Shown: positions 36,472 through 45,446, numbered from the stretch's first letter. The stretch is DNA of 64,000 nucleotides from Helicobacter sp. NHP19-012 (GCF_019703325.1 NZ_AP024819.1:1446357-1510356), one strand, 5' to 3'. Notes: generated from the letters alone by a model not told the origin. Program-made: numbers and translations.

Positions 36472-37730
36472 TGACAAAAGCCATTGCCACTAAGATTTTC
36501 ATCACACTAGGCTATCTCTTCCTTTATCGGGTTTTAGCCTATGTCCCTATCCCGGGAGTGGATTTGGCAGCCATCAAATCTTTTTTTGACAGCAACTCAA
36601 GCAACGCTTTAGGGCTCTTTAATATGTTTAGTGGCAACGCTGTGAGCCGCCTTAGCATCATCTCGCTAGGCATCATGCCCTACATCACCTCTTCGATCAT
36701 CATGGAGCTTTTAAGCGCCACTTTCCCCAATCTAGCCAAAATGAAAAAAGAACGCGATGGCATGCAAAAATACATGCAAATCGTGCGTTACGCCACGATC
36801 GGGATCACCGTGATCCAAGCCGTGAGCGTGTCCTTTGGGCTAAGAAGTATCGGGCACGGGCATAATGGGGCGATCATGGTGCCTATGCAAACTTTCTTAC
36901 TCATCGCCACTTTTTCTATGCTTACGGGCACCATGCTTTTAATGTGGATTGGCGAGCAGATCACGCAGCGAGGTGTGGGTAATGGCATTAGTTTAATCAT
37001 CTTTGCTGGGATTGTCTCGGGCATTCCACACGCCATTGCCGGGACTTTTAACCTAGTCAATACCGGGGTCATCAATGTCTTGGTGTTGATCGGCATTGTG
37101 GTGATCGTGTTGGCGACTATTTTTGCAATCATCTATGTAGAATTAGCCGAGCGGCGTATCCCCATCTCTTACGCCCGTAAGGTGGTTATGCAGAATCAAA
37201 ACAAGCGGATCATGAACTACATCCCCATTAAGTTAAACTTAAGCGGAGTGATCCCCCCCATTTTTGCCTCCGCTCTCTTAGTGTTCCCCTCCACGATTTT
37301 ACAAGCCTCTTCAAATAAGATTTTGCAAGCCATCGCCGACTTTCTAAACCCCCATGGCTACGCTTACAATATCTTGATGTTTCTACTCATCATCTTCTTT
37401 GCCTACTTTTATTCGTCCATTGTGTTTAACGCTAAGGACATTGCGGACAATTTAAAACGCAATGGGGGCTTTATCGCCGGCTTAAGGCCCGGGGAGGGTA
37501 CGGCGAATTTCTTAAACACCGTGGCAAGCCGGCTCACCTTTTGGGGCTCTTTGTATTTGGCTCTCATCTCTACCTTGCCTTGGATTTTGGTCAAAGCCAT
37601 GGGCGTGCCTTTCTACTTTGGGGGCACGGCGGTGCTGATTGTGGTGCAAGTGGCGATTGATACCATGAAAAAGATCGAAGCACAGGTGTATATGAGTAAA
37701 TACAAAACCCTAAGCGCTGTGGGCTTTTAA
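36471..37730 (+). CDS. secY: Preprotein translocase subunit SecY
   Basis: 419 residues with ten membrane segments. ITLGYLFLYRVLAYVPIPGVD opens it; the YITSSIIMELL segment, then the cytoplasmic AERRIPISYARK loop and GFIAGLRPGEGT follow. It is the central channel of Sec export. It is joined to map by one overlapping base. Confidence 0.98.
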   Translation: MTKAIATKIFITLGYLFLYRVLAYVPIPGVDLAAIKSFFDSNSSNALGLFNMFSGNAVSRLSIISLGIMPYITSSIIMELLSATFPNLAKMKKERDGMQKYMQIVRYATIGITVIQAVSVSFGLRSIGHGHNGAIMVPMQTFLLIATFSMLTGTMLLMWIGEQITQRGVGNGISLIIFAGIVSGIPHAIAGTFNLVNTGVINVLVLIGIVVIVLATIFAIIYVELAERRIPISYARKVVMQNQNKRIMNYIPIKLNLSGVIPPIFASALLVFPSTILQASSNKILQAIADFLNPHGYAYNILMFLLIIFFAYFYSSIVFNAKDIADNLKRNGGFIAGLRPGEGTANFLNTVASRLTFWGSLYLALISTLPWILVKAMGVPFYFGGTAVLIVVQVAIDTMKKIEAQVYMSKYKTLSAVGF

Positions 37731-38491
37731 TGGCAATTGCCCTTAGAAACTCTAAAGAACTTGCCCTTTTAGCCAAAGCCGGGCAAGTGGTGGGGCAGAC
37801 TTTAAAACTCTTGAAAGAAAAAGCTAAGGTTGGGGTGAGCCTACTGGAGTTAGACGCTTTAGCTGAAGAGAATATCCACAAACTGGGGGGCAAGCCGGCG
37901 TTTAAGGGGCTGTATGGCTTTCCTAATAGCCTTTGTGTGTCGCTCAATGAAGTGGTGATCCACGGCATCCCCACAGATTATAAACTCCAAGAAGGCGACA
38001 TTGTGGGGCTGGACTTGGGCGCGTGTGTTGCAGGCTACTTTGGGGACGCGGCGATCACCCTAGCCATCGGGCAAGCCACAGAAAAAGACCAAGCCTTGAT
38101 CGCTTGTGCCAAAGAGAGCTTATACGCCGCCATTTCTCAGCTTAAAGTGGGCATGCACTTTAAAGAAGTGAGTTTTCTATTAGAGCAAGAGATCACTAAA
38201 AGGGGGTTTGTGCCCTTGTTGGACTTTTGCGGGCATGGGATTGGCAAAAGACCACACGAAGAACCGCAAATCCCCAACTACCTAGCCCCACAGGCAAACC
38301 CCAAGAGCGGCCCTAAGATCAAAGAGGGCATGGTGTTTTGTCTTGAGCCGATGGTGTGCCAAAAAGAGGGCAATCCTAAAATCTTAAAAGACAAATGGAG
38401 CGTGGTTTCCACAGACGGGTTAAACACGAGCCATTACGAACACACCATCGCGATGGTGGGTAAAAAAGCGCAAATTTTAACGGAGGCTTAA
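37730..38491 (+). CDS. map: Methionine aminopeptidase (type I)
   Basis: 253 residues. Metal ligands are visible: Asp in [16 protein letters not shown] (two), His in [13 protein letters not shown], Glu in CLEPM and the C-terminal Glu in SHYEHTIA. It removes the initiator methionine. It lies between secY and infA, as in H. pylori and many bacteria. Confidence 0.97.
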   Translation: MAIALRNSKELALLAKAGQVVGQTLKLLKEKAKVGVSLLELDALAEENIHKLGGKPAFKGLYGFPNSLCVSLNEVVIHGIPTDYKLQEGDIVGLDLGACVAGYFGDAAITLAIGQATEKDQALIACAKESLYAAISQLKVGMHFKEVSFLLEQEITKRGFVPLLDFCGHGIGKRPHEEPQIPNYLAPQANPKSGPKIKEGMVFCLEPMVCQKEGNPKILKDKWSVVSTDGLNTSHYEHTIAMVGKKAQILTEA

Positions 38492-38492
38492 A

Positions 38493-38711
38493 GTGGCAAA
38501 AGACGATGTGATCGAGGTGGATGGACGGGTGATCGAGTGTTTGCCTAACGCCACCTTTAAAGTGGAGTTGGAGAACAAACATGTCGTGTTGTGCCGGATT
38601 TCGGGCAAAATGCGGATGCACTATATCCGCATTGCGCTTGGCGATCGGGTGCGTTTGGAGCTCACCCCCTATAGTTTGGATAAAGGGCGGATCACTTTCC
38701 GCTACAAGTGA
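38493..38711 (+). CDS. infA: Translation initiation factor IF-1
   Basis: 72 residues, the standard size. [20 protein letters not shown] and [19 protein letters not shown] are the OB-fold signatures. Confidence 0.98.
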   Translation: MAKDDVIEVDGRVIECLPNATFKVELENKHVVLCRISGKMRMHYIRIALGDRVRLELTPYSLDKGRITFRYK

Positions 38712-38737
38712 TTAAGTTAGTTCTAACCAAAGATCGT

Positions 38738-38743
38738 TAGAAT
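38738..38743 (+). promoter_or_regulatory. Putative -10 element before rpmJ
   Basis: TAGAAT, 25 bp before rpmJ, in the only real gap (57 bp) of the 3' half of the cluster. It could provide extra transcription of rpmJ-rpsM-rpsK-rpsD-rpoA-rplQ. No -35 is clear. Confidence 0.35.
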
Positions 38744-38768
38744 AGAAGTTTTGCTTAAGGAGATTTCA

Positions 38769-38882
38769 ATGAAAGTTAGACCTTCTGTTAAGAAAATGTG
38801 CGACAAATGCAAGGTCATCAAAAGGCGGGGCGTGATCCGGGTGATTTGCGTAACCCCTAAACATAAACAAAGACAAGGATAG
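38769..38882 (+). CDS. rpmJ: 50S ribosomal protein L36
   Basis: 37 residues: [18 protein letters not shown], then [19 protein letters not shown]. The CxxC, Cys and His zinc ligands are all present (zinc-containing form). AGGAG lies eight bases before the ATG. Confidence 0.98.
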   Translation: MKVRPSVKKMCDKCKVIKRRGVIRVICVTPKHKQRQG

Positions 38883-38885
38883 ACA

Positions 38886-39248
38886 ATGGCGCGCATTGCT
38901 GGGGTAGATTTACCCAAAAAGAAACGGGTTGAATACGCTTTGACCTACATTTACGGCGTGGGCTTGAAAAGCTCTAGAGATATTCTTGCCAAAGTGCAAA
39001 TCTCTTTGGATAAAAGGGTGCATGAATTGAGTGAGGACGAAATCTCTAGCATCACTAAAGAAATCCAAGCCAACTATGTCGTGGAGGGGGATTTGCGTAA
39101 AAAGGTGCAAATGGACATCAAGGCGTTGATGGATTTAGGCAGTTATCGGGGGATTCGCCACCGCAAGGGCTTGCCCGTTCGCGGACAAACCACGAAAAAC
39201 AACGCCCGCACCCGCAAAGGCAAGAAAAAAACCGTGGGCAGCAAATAA
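38886..39248 (+). CDS. rpsM: 30S ribosomal protein S13
   Basis: 120 residues. [19 protein letters not shown] and the C-terminal [17 protein letters not shown] are diagnostic. It follows rpmJ after 3 bp. Confidence 0.98.
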   Translation: MARIAGVDLPKKKRVEYALTYIYGVGLKSSRDILAKVQISLDKRVHELSEDEISSITKEIQANYVVEGDLRKKVQMDIKALMDLGSYRGIRHRKGLPVRGQTTKNNARTRKGKKKTVGSK

Positions 39249-39258
39249 GGGAGCGTGA

Positions 39259-39651
39259 ATGGCAAAACGAGTTGGGACAAAAAAACGCGTTGTTAAAAAG
39301 AACATCGCTAAAGGTGTGGTTTATATCTGTGCTTCCTTCAACAACACGAACATCACCATTACAGACGAAATGGGTAATGTCATTTGTTGGGCGACAGCAG
39401 GCGGGCTAGGCTTTAGGGGGTCTAAAAAATCCACCCCTTACGCCGCCCAACAAGCCGTAGAGAGCGCGATGATGAAAGCCAAAGAACATGGGCTTAAAGA
39501 AGTGGGGATCAAGGTGCAGGGCCCGGGCTCTGGGCGTGAAACCGCCATTAAAAGCGTGGGCAGTGTGGAGGGCATTAAAGTCCTTTGGATTAAGGACATC
39601 ACCCCCCTAGCGCACAATGGTTGCCGCCCCCCTAAGAGAAGAAGAGTGTAA
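39259..39651 (+). CDS. rpsK: 30S ribosomal protein S11
   Basis: 130 residues. [20 protein letters not shown] and the C-terminal [18 protein letters not shown] are diagnostic. Confidence 0.98.
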   Translation: MAKRVGTKKRVVKKNIAKGVVYICASFNNTNITITDEMGNVICWATAGGLGFRGSKKSTPYAAQQAVESAMMKAKEHGLKEVGIKVQGPGSGRETAIKSVGSVEGIKVLWIKDITPLAHNGCRPPKRRRV

Positions 39652-39660
39652 GGAGCAAGC

Positions 39661-40286
39661 ATGGCAAGATACAGAGGTGCAGTTGAGAAGTTAGAGCGCC
39701 GTTTTGGGATTTCTTTAGCCCTAAAGGGCGAGCGCCGCTTGAGCGGCAAGAGTGCGCTAGACAAACGCGCCTATGGCCCGGGGCAGCATGGGCAAAGACG
39801 GGGCAAAATCTCGGATTATGGCTTGCAGCTTAGAGAAAAACAAAAAGCCAAAGCCATGTATGGGATTTCTGAGAAGCAATTCCGCTCCATCTTTAGAGAG
39901 GCAAATCGCATGGAGGGCAACACAGGGGAGAATTTAGTCCGCTTGTTAGAGCGCCGCTTGGATAATGTCGTCTATCGCATGGGCTTTGCCACCACTAGAA
40001 GTTTTGCAAGGCAATTAGTAACGCATGGGCATATCTTGGTCGATGGCAAACGCATGGACATCCCCTCAGCGTTCATCAAGCACGGGCAAAAAATCGAATT
40101 GATTGAAAAAGCAAAGAAAACCCCCAAATTTTACGCTCCATTGAGCTGAGCAAACAAACGGGGATGGTCGCTTGGATTGATGTGGATCAGGATAAAAAAT
40201 TTGGGATTTTCACCCGCTACCCTGAGAGAGATGAAGTGGCAATCCCCATTGAAGAACGCCTGATTGTTGAACTTTACTCAAAATAG
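39661..40286 (+). CDS. rpsD: 30S ribosomal protein S4, broken by a one-base deletion in this sequence
   Basis: The first frame (39661 onward) is normal S4: [16 protein letters not shown], then [14 protein letters not shown] and the S4 domain [11 protein letters not shown]. It stops early at 40149. A second frame supplies the missing end: [20 protein letters not shown] to [11 protein letters not shown], stopping at 40286. The break lies in the run AAAACCCCCAAATTTT (40117-40132), where one extra base would restore the frame. S4 is essential, so an assembly or sequencing indel is the likely cause. rpoA starts 9 bp later. Confidence 0.95.
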
Positions 40287-40294
40287 GGGCGCGC

Positions 40295-41299
40295 ATGAAA
40301 GTGATTAAAACAGCGCCCCATGTCCCCACGGACATCAGCGTTGAGAAAATCAACGACCGGCAAATCCGCGTTTGTGTATCCGCTTTTGAAAGCGGCTACG
40401 CCATCACCCTGGCGCACCCCATCCGCCGTCTGCTCTTGCAAAGCTCCGTGGGGTATGCGCCCATCGGCATTAAAATTGAAAATGTCGCCCACGAGTTTGA
40501 CTCTGTGCGGGGGATGTCTGAAGACGCTGCCCTTTTCATTGCTAACCTTAAAAACATCCGCCTAGTGGGGCAGGCAAAAAACCCTGACGAGCAACTTGTG
40601 GTGCATTACTCTTTTAAAGGCCCCGCTAAACTTTGCGGCAAGCATTTAGAAACTGAGGGCGTAGAGGTGGTGGATAAAGAAGCCTACTTAGCCACCATCA
40701 ACGAGGATGTGCAACTAGACTTCGCCCTAATCATCCAAAGGGGCATGGGTTATGTGCCTAGTGAGAGCATTCGAGGCTTGATCCCTAGCGATTACATCCC
40801 CCTAGATGCTTACTTCACCCCCATTAGAAAAGTCGTCTATAACATTGAAAACATGCTTGTGGATGGCAACCCCAATTTTGAGCGGGTGGTGTTTGACATC
40901 GAAAGCGATGGGCAGGTCGATCCACAAATCGCCTTCCAAGAGGCGATCAAAACCATGCACGCCCAAATGCATATTTTCAGCACCAGCATGGCACACTCCA
41001 AAGCCTACGCCCTAGAAGACAGCCTAGAGATCAAAGACCTTGTGCGTAAAGTCGAGGACTTGGACCTAAGCGCAAGGTGCTTTAATTGCCTAGATAAAAT
41101 CGGGATCAAATACATCGGGGAGCTTGTGCTGATGGACGCTTACGAGCTTAAGGGCATTAAAAATCTAGGCAAGAAGTCCTACGATGAGATCGCTGAAAAA
41201 TTAGAACAACTCAAATACCCCGTGGGGCAAGAACTCTCCCCTGAGTTTAAAGCATCGCTCAAAGCACGGATCGATAAATTAAAAAGTGAGGACAATTAA
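40295..41299 (+). CDS. rpoA: RNA polymerase alpha subunit
   Basis: 334 residues. The N-terminal dimerisation region has [20 protein letters not shown]; the C-terminal domain has [19 protein letters not shown] and [15 protein letters not shown], which contact UP elements and activators. It overlaps rplQ by one base. Confidence 0.98.
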   Translation: MKVIKTAPHVPTDISVEKINDRQIRVCVSAFESGYAITLAHPIRRLLLQSSVGYAPIGIKIENVAHEFDSVRGMSEDAALFIANLKNIRLVGQAKNPDEQLVVHYSFKGPAKLCGKHLETEGVEVVDKEAYLATINEDVQLDFALIIQRGMGYVPSESIRGLIPSDYIPLDAYFTPIRKVVYNIENMLVDGNPNFERVVFDIESDGQVDPQIAFQEAIKTMHAQMHIFSTSMAHSKAYALEDSLEIKDLVRKVEDLDLSARCFNCLDKIGIKYIGELVLMDAYELKGIKNLGKKSYDEIAEKLEQLKYPVGQELSPEFKASLKARIDKLKSEDN

Positions 41300-41649
41300 T
41301 GCGTCACCAAAATCGTTTTAGAAAACTAGGCCGCACAAGTGCCCACAGAAAGGCACTTTTAAAAAACCTAGCCATCGCCCTAATCACGCATGGCAAGATT
41401 GAAACAGGGGTTTGCAAAGCCAAAGAATTGCAAAGCTACATTGAAAAGCTAGTAACAGCGGCCAGAATTGGGGACTTCAACGCCCACCGCTATGTCTTTG
41501 CCTATTTGCAAAACAAAGAAGCCACCCATAAACTTGTTACAGAAGTGGCACCCAAATACGCCGAGCGCAAGGGGGGCTACACCAGCATCCACAGAAGTGC
41601 CCTAAGAAGAGGAGACGCGTCTGTGCTCGCCCAAATCGCCTTTGTTTAA
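41299..41649 (+). CDS. rplQ: 50S ribosomal protein L17
   Basis: 116 residues. [20 protein letters not shown] is the usual start. Last ribosomal gene of the superoperon. Its stop overlaps the start of a small membrane protein gene. Confidence 0.98.
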   Translation: MRHQNRFRKLGRTSAHRKALLKNLAIALITHGKIETGVCKAKELQSYIEKLVTAARIGDFNAHRYVFAYLQNKEATHKLVTEVAPKYAERKGGYTSIHRSALRRGDASVLAQIAFV

Positions 41650-41813
41650 TGGAGTTTCTAGGCTTTCTAGCTATTTTAATCGTGGCAGGGATTTTACTTT
41701 TTAAACCTGCCCTAGAGAAACTCGCTTTCTCTATCTTTGTGGGGGCGTGGCTTGTAGAAATCGCCATGTTCGCCGCCCACACTTCTACGCTTTTGCCTAA
41801 TATGAATTTATAA
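41649..41813 (+). CDS. Small membrane protein coupled to rplQ
   Basis: 54 residues: [20 protein letters not shown], a second hydrophobic stretch (LAFSIFVGAWLVEIAMFAAH), and a short tail LLPNMNL. Two membrane helices are likely. Its ATG overlaps the rplQ TAA (TAATG), which shows translational coupling and supports reality. The family is not recognised. Confidence 0.6.
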   Translation: MEFLGFLAILIVAGILLFKPALEKLAFSIFVGAWLVEIAMFAAHTSTLLPNMNL

Positions 41814-41818
41814 CCCCC

Positions 41819-41833
41819 AAGCCTTTTAGGCTT
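41819..41833 (+). terminator. Putative terminator of the ribosomal superoperon
   Basis: AAGCC-TTTTA-GGCTT forms a 5-bp stem just after the small membrane protein gene; a T-rich stretch follows some bases later. It is weak but in the right place. Confidence 0.4.
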
Positions 41834-41962
41834 CAAACTTTACTTTTCTTTAACCCCTTTAACCCCTTGTCTTTTCTCCCCACTCTAAGCTTTAGCCCTC
41901 TTACATTTTTGTTACAAAACTCCACTTTTTATTTTTGTTTTTACTCTTTGCGGACGGATCGC

Positions 41963-41980
41963 TTGACAGGGGGGTAGAAT
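41963..41980 (+). promoter_or_regulatory. Possible promoter region of the AAA ATPase gene cluster
   Basis: TTGACA (41963-41968) and a -10-like TAGAAT (41975-41980) both occur 35-50 bp before the first gene of the cluster, but they are too close together to act as one pair. Either TAGAAT is used alone, or TTGACA pairs with a weak TAAATA near 41988. Confidence 0.3.
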
Positions 41981-42014
41981 ATCATCGTAAATATTTTAAA
42001 AATGAGGAGTTGGT

Positions 42015-42428
42015 ATGTTTTTAGGCGCGTTAAATGCAGAGGAGAAAAAGGCGTTCTTGCAAATCGCCCACCATTTTGCATGGAGCAATGACGACTTTTC
42101 GGATGCACAAAAAGAAGTGATCGCGACTTATTGCTTAGAAATGCAAATTGAGGACATTGACTACAAGGCGGATCAATTTGACTTGAAAGCCACACTGGGG
42201 GTTTTTAAACAAAAGGAGCACCAAAAAATCGTGTTGCTTGAAACCATGGCACTAGCCATGGCTGACAGGCTAACCCACTTAGAAGCCTTACACGAGGGTG
42301 AAAGGGCGGTTTTAGACACCATGATCCAAAGCTTTGGGCTAAAGCCCAATTTAGCTAGGATTTACGCCGACTGGACTAAGGCAATGTTGGTGCTCACCGA
42401 TCAAGGTAAAAATCTCATTGCACTTTAA
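42015..42428 (+). CDS. TerB-like protein
   Basis: 137 residues, helical throughout, preceded by GAGGAG. MFLGALNAEEKKAFLQIAHH, the acidic DDFSDAQKEVI, and the later HEGERAVLDTMI resemble TerB/DUF-type helical proteins linked to membrane stress and tellurite-type gene sets. The match is by pattern only. It is the first gene of the packed cluster 42-45.8 kb and its stop is one base from the next start. Confidence 0.5.
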   Translation: MFLGALNAEEKKAFLQIAHHFAWSNDDFSDAQKEVIATYCLEMQIEDIDYKADQFDLKATLGVFKQKEHQKIVLLETMALAMADRLTHLEALHEGERAVLDTMIQSFGLKPNLARIYADWTKAMLVLTDQGKNLIAL

Positions 42429-42429
42429 C

Positions 42430-42720
42430 ATGGGCTATCCTTGTACCATTTGTGGGGCATGTTGCCGCAATATCGGGGGGGTGAAAGAGCTTGCCGCCTT
42501 TGATTTAGGCAATGGGGTGTGTCGCCACTTAGATCAACAAACCCAGCGGTGTTTAATCTATGAAAACCGCCCCCAGATTTGCAGAGTTGATGAGATGTAT
42601 GAAAAGGTGTTTTACCAACACTACAGCCTAGAGGAATTTTACGCCCTAAATCTCAAGGCTTGTCAAATGTTGCAGGAAAAAGAGGGGGTAAAAGAGGTTT
42701 TGAGGATCAAGATTGAATAA
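42430..42720 (+). CDS. YkgJ-type cysteine-cluster protein
   Basis: 96 residues from ATG 42430. MGYPCTICGACCRNIGG and a later VCRHLDQQTQRCLIYENRP carry the CxxCGxCC and C-x(n)-C-x(n)-RP pattern of the YkgJ/Fe-S or zinc cluster family. Members are thought to bind metal; the role is unknown. The RPQICR continuation is present. It lies in the AAA ATPase cluster, 9 bp before the next gene. Confidence 0.75.
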   Translation: MGYPCTICGACCRNIGGVKELAAFDLGNGVCRHLDQQTQRCLIYENRPQICRVDEMYEKVFYQHYSLEEFYALNLKACQMLQEKEGVKEVLRIKIE

Positions 42721-42729
42721 GGAGCAAAC

Positions 42730-43014
42730 ATGCCTTTACCATGGATTATAGGGGGGATTGCGTTGGCGGTGATCGGGGGGATCGCCATTTTAAGCATCAG
42801 TCAGTTTTTAAGCAAGATTAGAGAGCTTAAGGAGAAGCTAGAGAGAGAAAGGAGAAGGAGATTTGCCGCCAAAATTAAAGCCATGTATGATGCAGGAGAT
42901 CATGCAGAAGTCCATGTCGGTTTGCTTGATGGGGGGCGTGAGATAGACACAGAGACCTACAAAGTGGATAAAGAGGATGCGATAAGAGAGCTAAGAGAGG
43001 GCATGACCCTATGA
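42730..43014 (+). CDS. Small membrane-anchored protein
   Basis: 94 residues. An N-terminal membrane helix (WIIGGIALAVIGGIAILSI) is followed by a charged helix (IRELKEKLERERRRRFAAKI) and a short C-terminal domain with EVHVGLLDGGREID. AAGGAGCAAAC precedes the ATG. Its stop overlaps the ATPase start (ATGA), so it may be the membrane partner of the ATPase. Its C-terminus does not carry the shared tail seen in the later genes. No family recognised. Confidence 0.6.
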   Translation: MPLPWIIGGIALAVIGGIAILSISQFLSKIRELKEKLERERRRRFAAKIKAMYDAGDHAEVHVGLLDGGREIDTETYKVDKEDAIRELREGMTL

Positions 43015-44312
43015 TTGCCGAAGTGATCTTTATCCCAAACGATGGGCTTAAACAAGCCAATCAAGAACAGCTAGAGGCTTTTAGTGCAGAGGTCAAGGAG
43101 ATTTTAGAAAAACCAGACTACGACTTTAGCGGTGTCGAGGAAGTGGCTTTAGTGGGGGTGTTTGATCCAAAAGGAGCGCATAAAGTCCAAGTTAAAACCG
43201 ACAAATACACCCCCACGCCAGCGGAGGAAGTGGGGATTTCTTTACTGCTCTCAAGGCTCAATCACCCCATTAACGAGGCATTGAGCGAGGGCAAGTTTTT
43301 AGGCATCGGGGCGCATTTTTACTTGGCGATCAACTGCATAAAAGCCCTACAAGAGCACCTAAACAAACAAGCGCAAGACAAAAAAGCCATTAAACAAGAG
43401 CAAGAAAACGCCCCGAGTTTAAACCTACGAGTGGAAGAGCCCCGCTACAGCCTAGAGAAAATCGAGCTAGACAAGAAAACCAAAAAGGGGATTTTAGAAG
43501 TCATTACTTTAGTGCAAAAGCAAGATTTGATTTACGAGGAGTGGGGCTTTAAAGAGGTGGATGGGATCGCCAAAACCATCATTAATTTTCACGGCAAACC
43601 CGGCACGGGCAAAACCATGAGCGCACATATCATTGCTAAAGAGTTGGGTAAGCAGATTATCCATGGCAATTACGCCGACATTGAGTCTAAATTCGTGGGG
43701 GATGCGCCTAAGAATTTGGTCGCCGCCTTTGACTTGGCGCAAAAGAGTGGGGCGATTTTGTTTTTTGATGAGGCAGATAGCTTTTTAGGTAAGCGCATTT
43801 CTAATGTTACCCAAAGTGCGGATCAGGCGGTCAATTCTTTGCGTAGCGAGCTGTTAAAACTCTTAGAAGAACGCCCCGTGATTGTGATTTTCGCCACGAA
43901 TTTATTAGAAAACTACGACAAGGCGTTTCATAGCCGAATCTTGCGCTCCATTTGCTTTGAATTACCCAATGACAAGCAAAGGCAGGCGATCATTTCAAAA
44001 CATATCCCAAATCGCCTTTATGAAAAGGGCATGCAAGAGCTCAGTCAAGAGGAGCTGGAGACTTTAAGCCAAATTGCTAAGGGCTTTTCAGGCAGGGAGA
44101 TCAAAAACGCCATTTTAAACGGCTTGATTAGGGCGGCTAAAGAGGAGGTTTTGCCTAATTTTGACGACTTCAAAAAGGCATTTAAAACCGCTAAAAAAGA
44201 GTTTAAAAAAACCCATAAGGAGGACAGCAGAAAAGAAAGTTTAGGCAAGCGGATTAAGAGCAACTTGAAAAAAGGCAAATTCAAAACCATGAGGAGAAAA
44301 GATGATGAATGA
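43011..44312 (+). CDS. AAA-family ATPase with N-terminal partner domain
   Basis: 433 residues. Residues 1-115 form an unrecognised N-terminal domain; 115-140 are a charged linker. The AAA module has Walker A GKPGTGKT (195-202), a pore-loop motif SKFVGD (226-231, aromatic F228), Walker B ILFFDEAD (249-256), sensor 1 in IFATN (N297), an arginine-finger FHSRILR, and a sensor-2-like GFSGREI. This is the classic AAA clade that threads or remodels proteins. The C-terminus is very basic (KSNLKKGKFK). It overlaps the genes on both sides by 4 and 11 bp. The four next genes share a C-terminal tail and are proposed substrates or partners; that is inference. Confidence 0.82.
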   Translation: MIAEVIFIPNDGLKQANQEQLEAFSAEVKEILEKPDYDFSGVEEVALVGVFDPKGAHKVQVKTDKYTPTPAEEVGISLLLSRLNHPINEALSEGKFLGIGAHFYLAINCIKALQEHLNKQAQDKKAIKQEQENAPSLNLRVEEPRYSLEKIELDKKTKKGILEVITLVQKQDLIYEEWGFKEVDGIAKTIINFHGKPGTGKTMSAHIIAKELGKQIIHGNYADIESKFVGDAPKNLVAAFDLAQKSGAILFFDEADSFLGKRISNVTQSADQAVNSLRSELLKLLEERPVIVIFATNLLENYDKAFHSRILRSICFELPNDKQRQAIISKHIPNRLYEKGMQELSQEELETLSQIAKGFSGREIKNAILNGLIRAAKEEVLPNFDDFKKAFKTAKKEFKKTHKEDSRKESLGKRIKSNLKKGKFKTMRRKDDE

Positions 44313-44700
44313 TGGCAAAAGTCCTAGCGGGAAATTGATTGAGGAGTTGGTGGCATTTCTTAAAGAAAAAGGCTTTTTGTTAGAGGAGCTGAAAAAGTTA
44401 CTCAATCAAGACACCTTTTTGCAAGCGTGGAATTACACAGAAGTCAAGCAGGACAAATACAGCTTTAAAGAGTTGTTGACGTGGGTCAAAGAGCATTTTA
44501 ACCCCAATCTACACAGCGCAGCCAGCCTTACCAAAGAGGAAAAGGCTGGGGTGGGGCTTATTTTAAGCTGTTGCTTCATGGATAAAAAGAACACCCCCTT
44601 AACCAGCGAAAAAGACCCCTTTTTACGAGTCATTGCCAAAGAACTTGATGAGGATTTGAAAAAGAACTTTGGCACTAAAGACATGATCATGTTGAAATAG
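44302..44700 (+). CDS. Small protein with shared C-terminal tail (1)
   Basis: 132 residues, no membrane helix. The N-terminal half is charged and helical (LIEELVAFLKEKGFLLEELK). The middle has YSFKELLTWVKEHFNPNLH and EEKAGVGLILSCCF. The C-terminus, ELDEDLKKNFGTKDMIMLK, is the shared tail of this family. It overlaps the ATPase gene by 11 bp, so the two are translated together. Function unknown. Confidence 0.65.
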   Translation: MMNDGKSPSGKLIEELVAFLKEKGFLLEELKKLLNQDTFLQAWNYTEVKQDKYSFKELLTWVKEHFNPNLHSAASLTKEEKAGVGLILSCCFMDKKNTPLTSEKDPFLRVIAKELDEDLKKNFGTKDMIMLK

Positions 44701-44708
44701 GGGAAAAA

Positions 44709-45035
44709 ATGGGAATCATTGACAATGTCTTAGACTTCTTTAGGAGTGTGTGGGCGTGGGTGCAACGCATTTGGACGCGCATTTTAAACTTCTTTAAAAA
44801 TATCGTAGATTGGTTCAAAAGCCCGAATAGATTGCGGCAGTTACAAGTGGATAGAAACAGAATAGCTGTTTCTATCAAAGAAAATTTAGCCAATGGGGAT
44901 TATGGGGTGGTGAATTGCCTTTATAACACTGCCACAGGGCAACTCGATGGTGAGGCGATCGGCGTTGAGAGCGAACAAGTGGATGCTGAAACCCAAAAGA
45001 ATTTTGGCAATAAAGAAATGATTGTCTTGAAGTAG
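44709..45035 (+). CDS. Small protein with amphipathic N-terminus and shared C-terminal tail (2)
   Basis: 108 residues. Residues about 1-38 form an aromatic-rich amphipathic helix (VLDFFRSVWAWVQRIW, then ILNFFKNIVDWF), suited to lying on a membrane. The common domain follows: WFKSPNRLRQLQ, AVSIKENLANGDYGVVNCLY, and the tail VDAETQKNFGNKEMIVLK. It is a paralogue of the next gene. Function unknown. Confidence 0.65.
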   Translation: MGIIDNVLDFFRSVWAWVQRIWTRILNFFKNIVDWFKSPNRLRQLQVDRNRIAVSIKENLANGDYGVVNCLYNTATGQLDGEAIGVESEQVDAETQKNFGNKEMIVLK

Positions 45036-45048
45036 GGGGAGGGCATGC
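45027..45048 (+). repeat. 22-bp direct repeat, copy 1
   Basis: Begins TTGAAGTAGG and ends GGGCATGC; spans the stop of tailed protein 2 and its downstream spacer. An identical copy lies at 45425-45446 after tailed protein 3. In this first copy the ATG in GGGCATGC is followed by CAT TAG, a dead start codon. The pair indicates a gene duplication here. Confidence 0.85.
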
Positions 45049-45051
45049 ATT

Positions 45052-45065
45052 AGGGCATCAGCCCT
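45052..45065 (+). other. Small hairpin between two tailed-protein genes
   Basis: AGGGC-ATCA-GCCCT, a 5-bp stem in the 62-bp gap. It may slow transcription or stabilise the mRNA; no T tract follows. Confidence 0.35.
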
Positions 45066-45097
45066 TTAATACCTTAAAGTTCCAAAAAGGAGATACA

Positions 45098-45433
45098 ATG
45101 GATTTTTCGGATTCTCAAAAGGCAAAAGAGGCTTTGCTGTGGAAGTTTTTAGGGGATAGCGTTATTTTTAAGGAGATCATTTCTTTTAAAGATGACATTG
45201 TCGCTTGGTTTAAAAGCCCAGAACGCCTCCATTATTTGCAAAAAAATAAAAAGGTGCTGGCTGTTTCTATCAAAGAAAAGCTAAGCAATGAGAATTATGG
45301 GATCATTAATTGCCTTTTTAACATAGAAACAGAAGAGATTGATGGCAAAGAAGCTCTAGGCATTCAAGGCAAGGAGATCGATGAGGACATCCAAAAGAAT
45401 TTTGGCGACAAAGATATGATCGTTTTGAAGTAG
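45098..45433 (+). CDS. Small protein with shared C-terminal tail (3)
   Basis: 111 residues, preceded by AAGGAG. Paralogue of protein 2: FKDDIVAWFKSPERLHYLQ, AVSIKEKLSNENYGIINCLF and the tail IDEDIQKNFGDKDMIVLK. The N-terminal helix is less aromatic than in protein 2 (AKEALLWKFLGDSVIFKEII). Function unknown. Confidence 0.65.
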   Translation: MDFSDSQKAKEALLWKFLGDSVIFKEIISFKDDIVAWFKSPERLHYLQKNKKVLAVSIKEKLSNENYGIINCLFNIETEEIDGKEALGIQGKEIDEDIQKNFGDKDMIVLK

Positions 45434-45446
45434 GGGGAGGGCATGC
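45425..45446 (+). repeat. 22-bp direct repeat, copy 2
   Basis: Identical to 45027-45048. Here the ATG inside GGGCATGC is the start codon of tailed protein 4. Confidence 0.85.
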
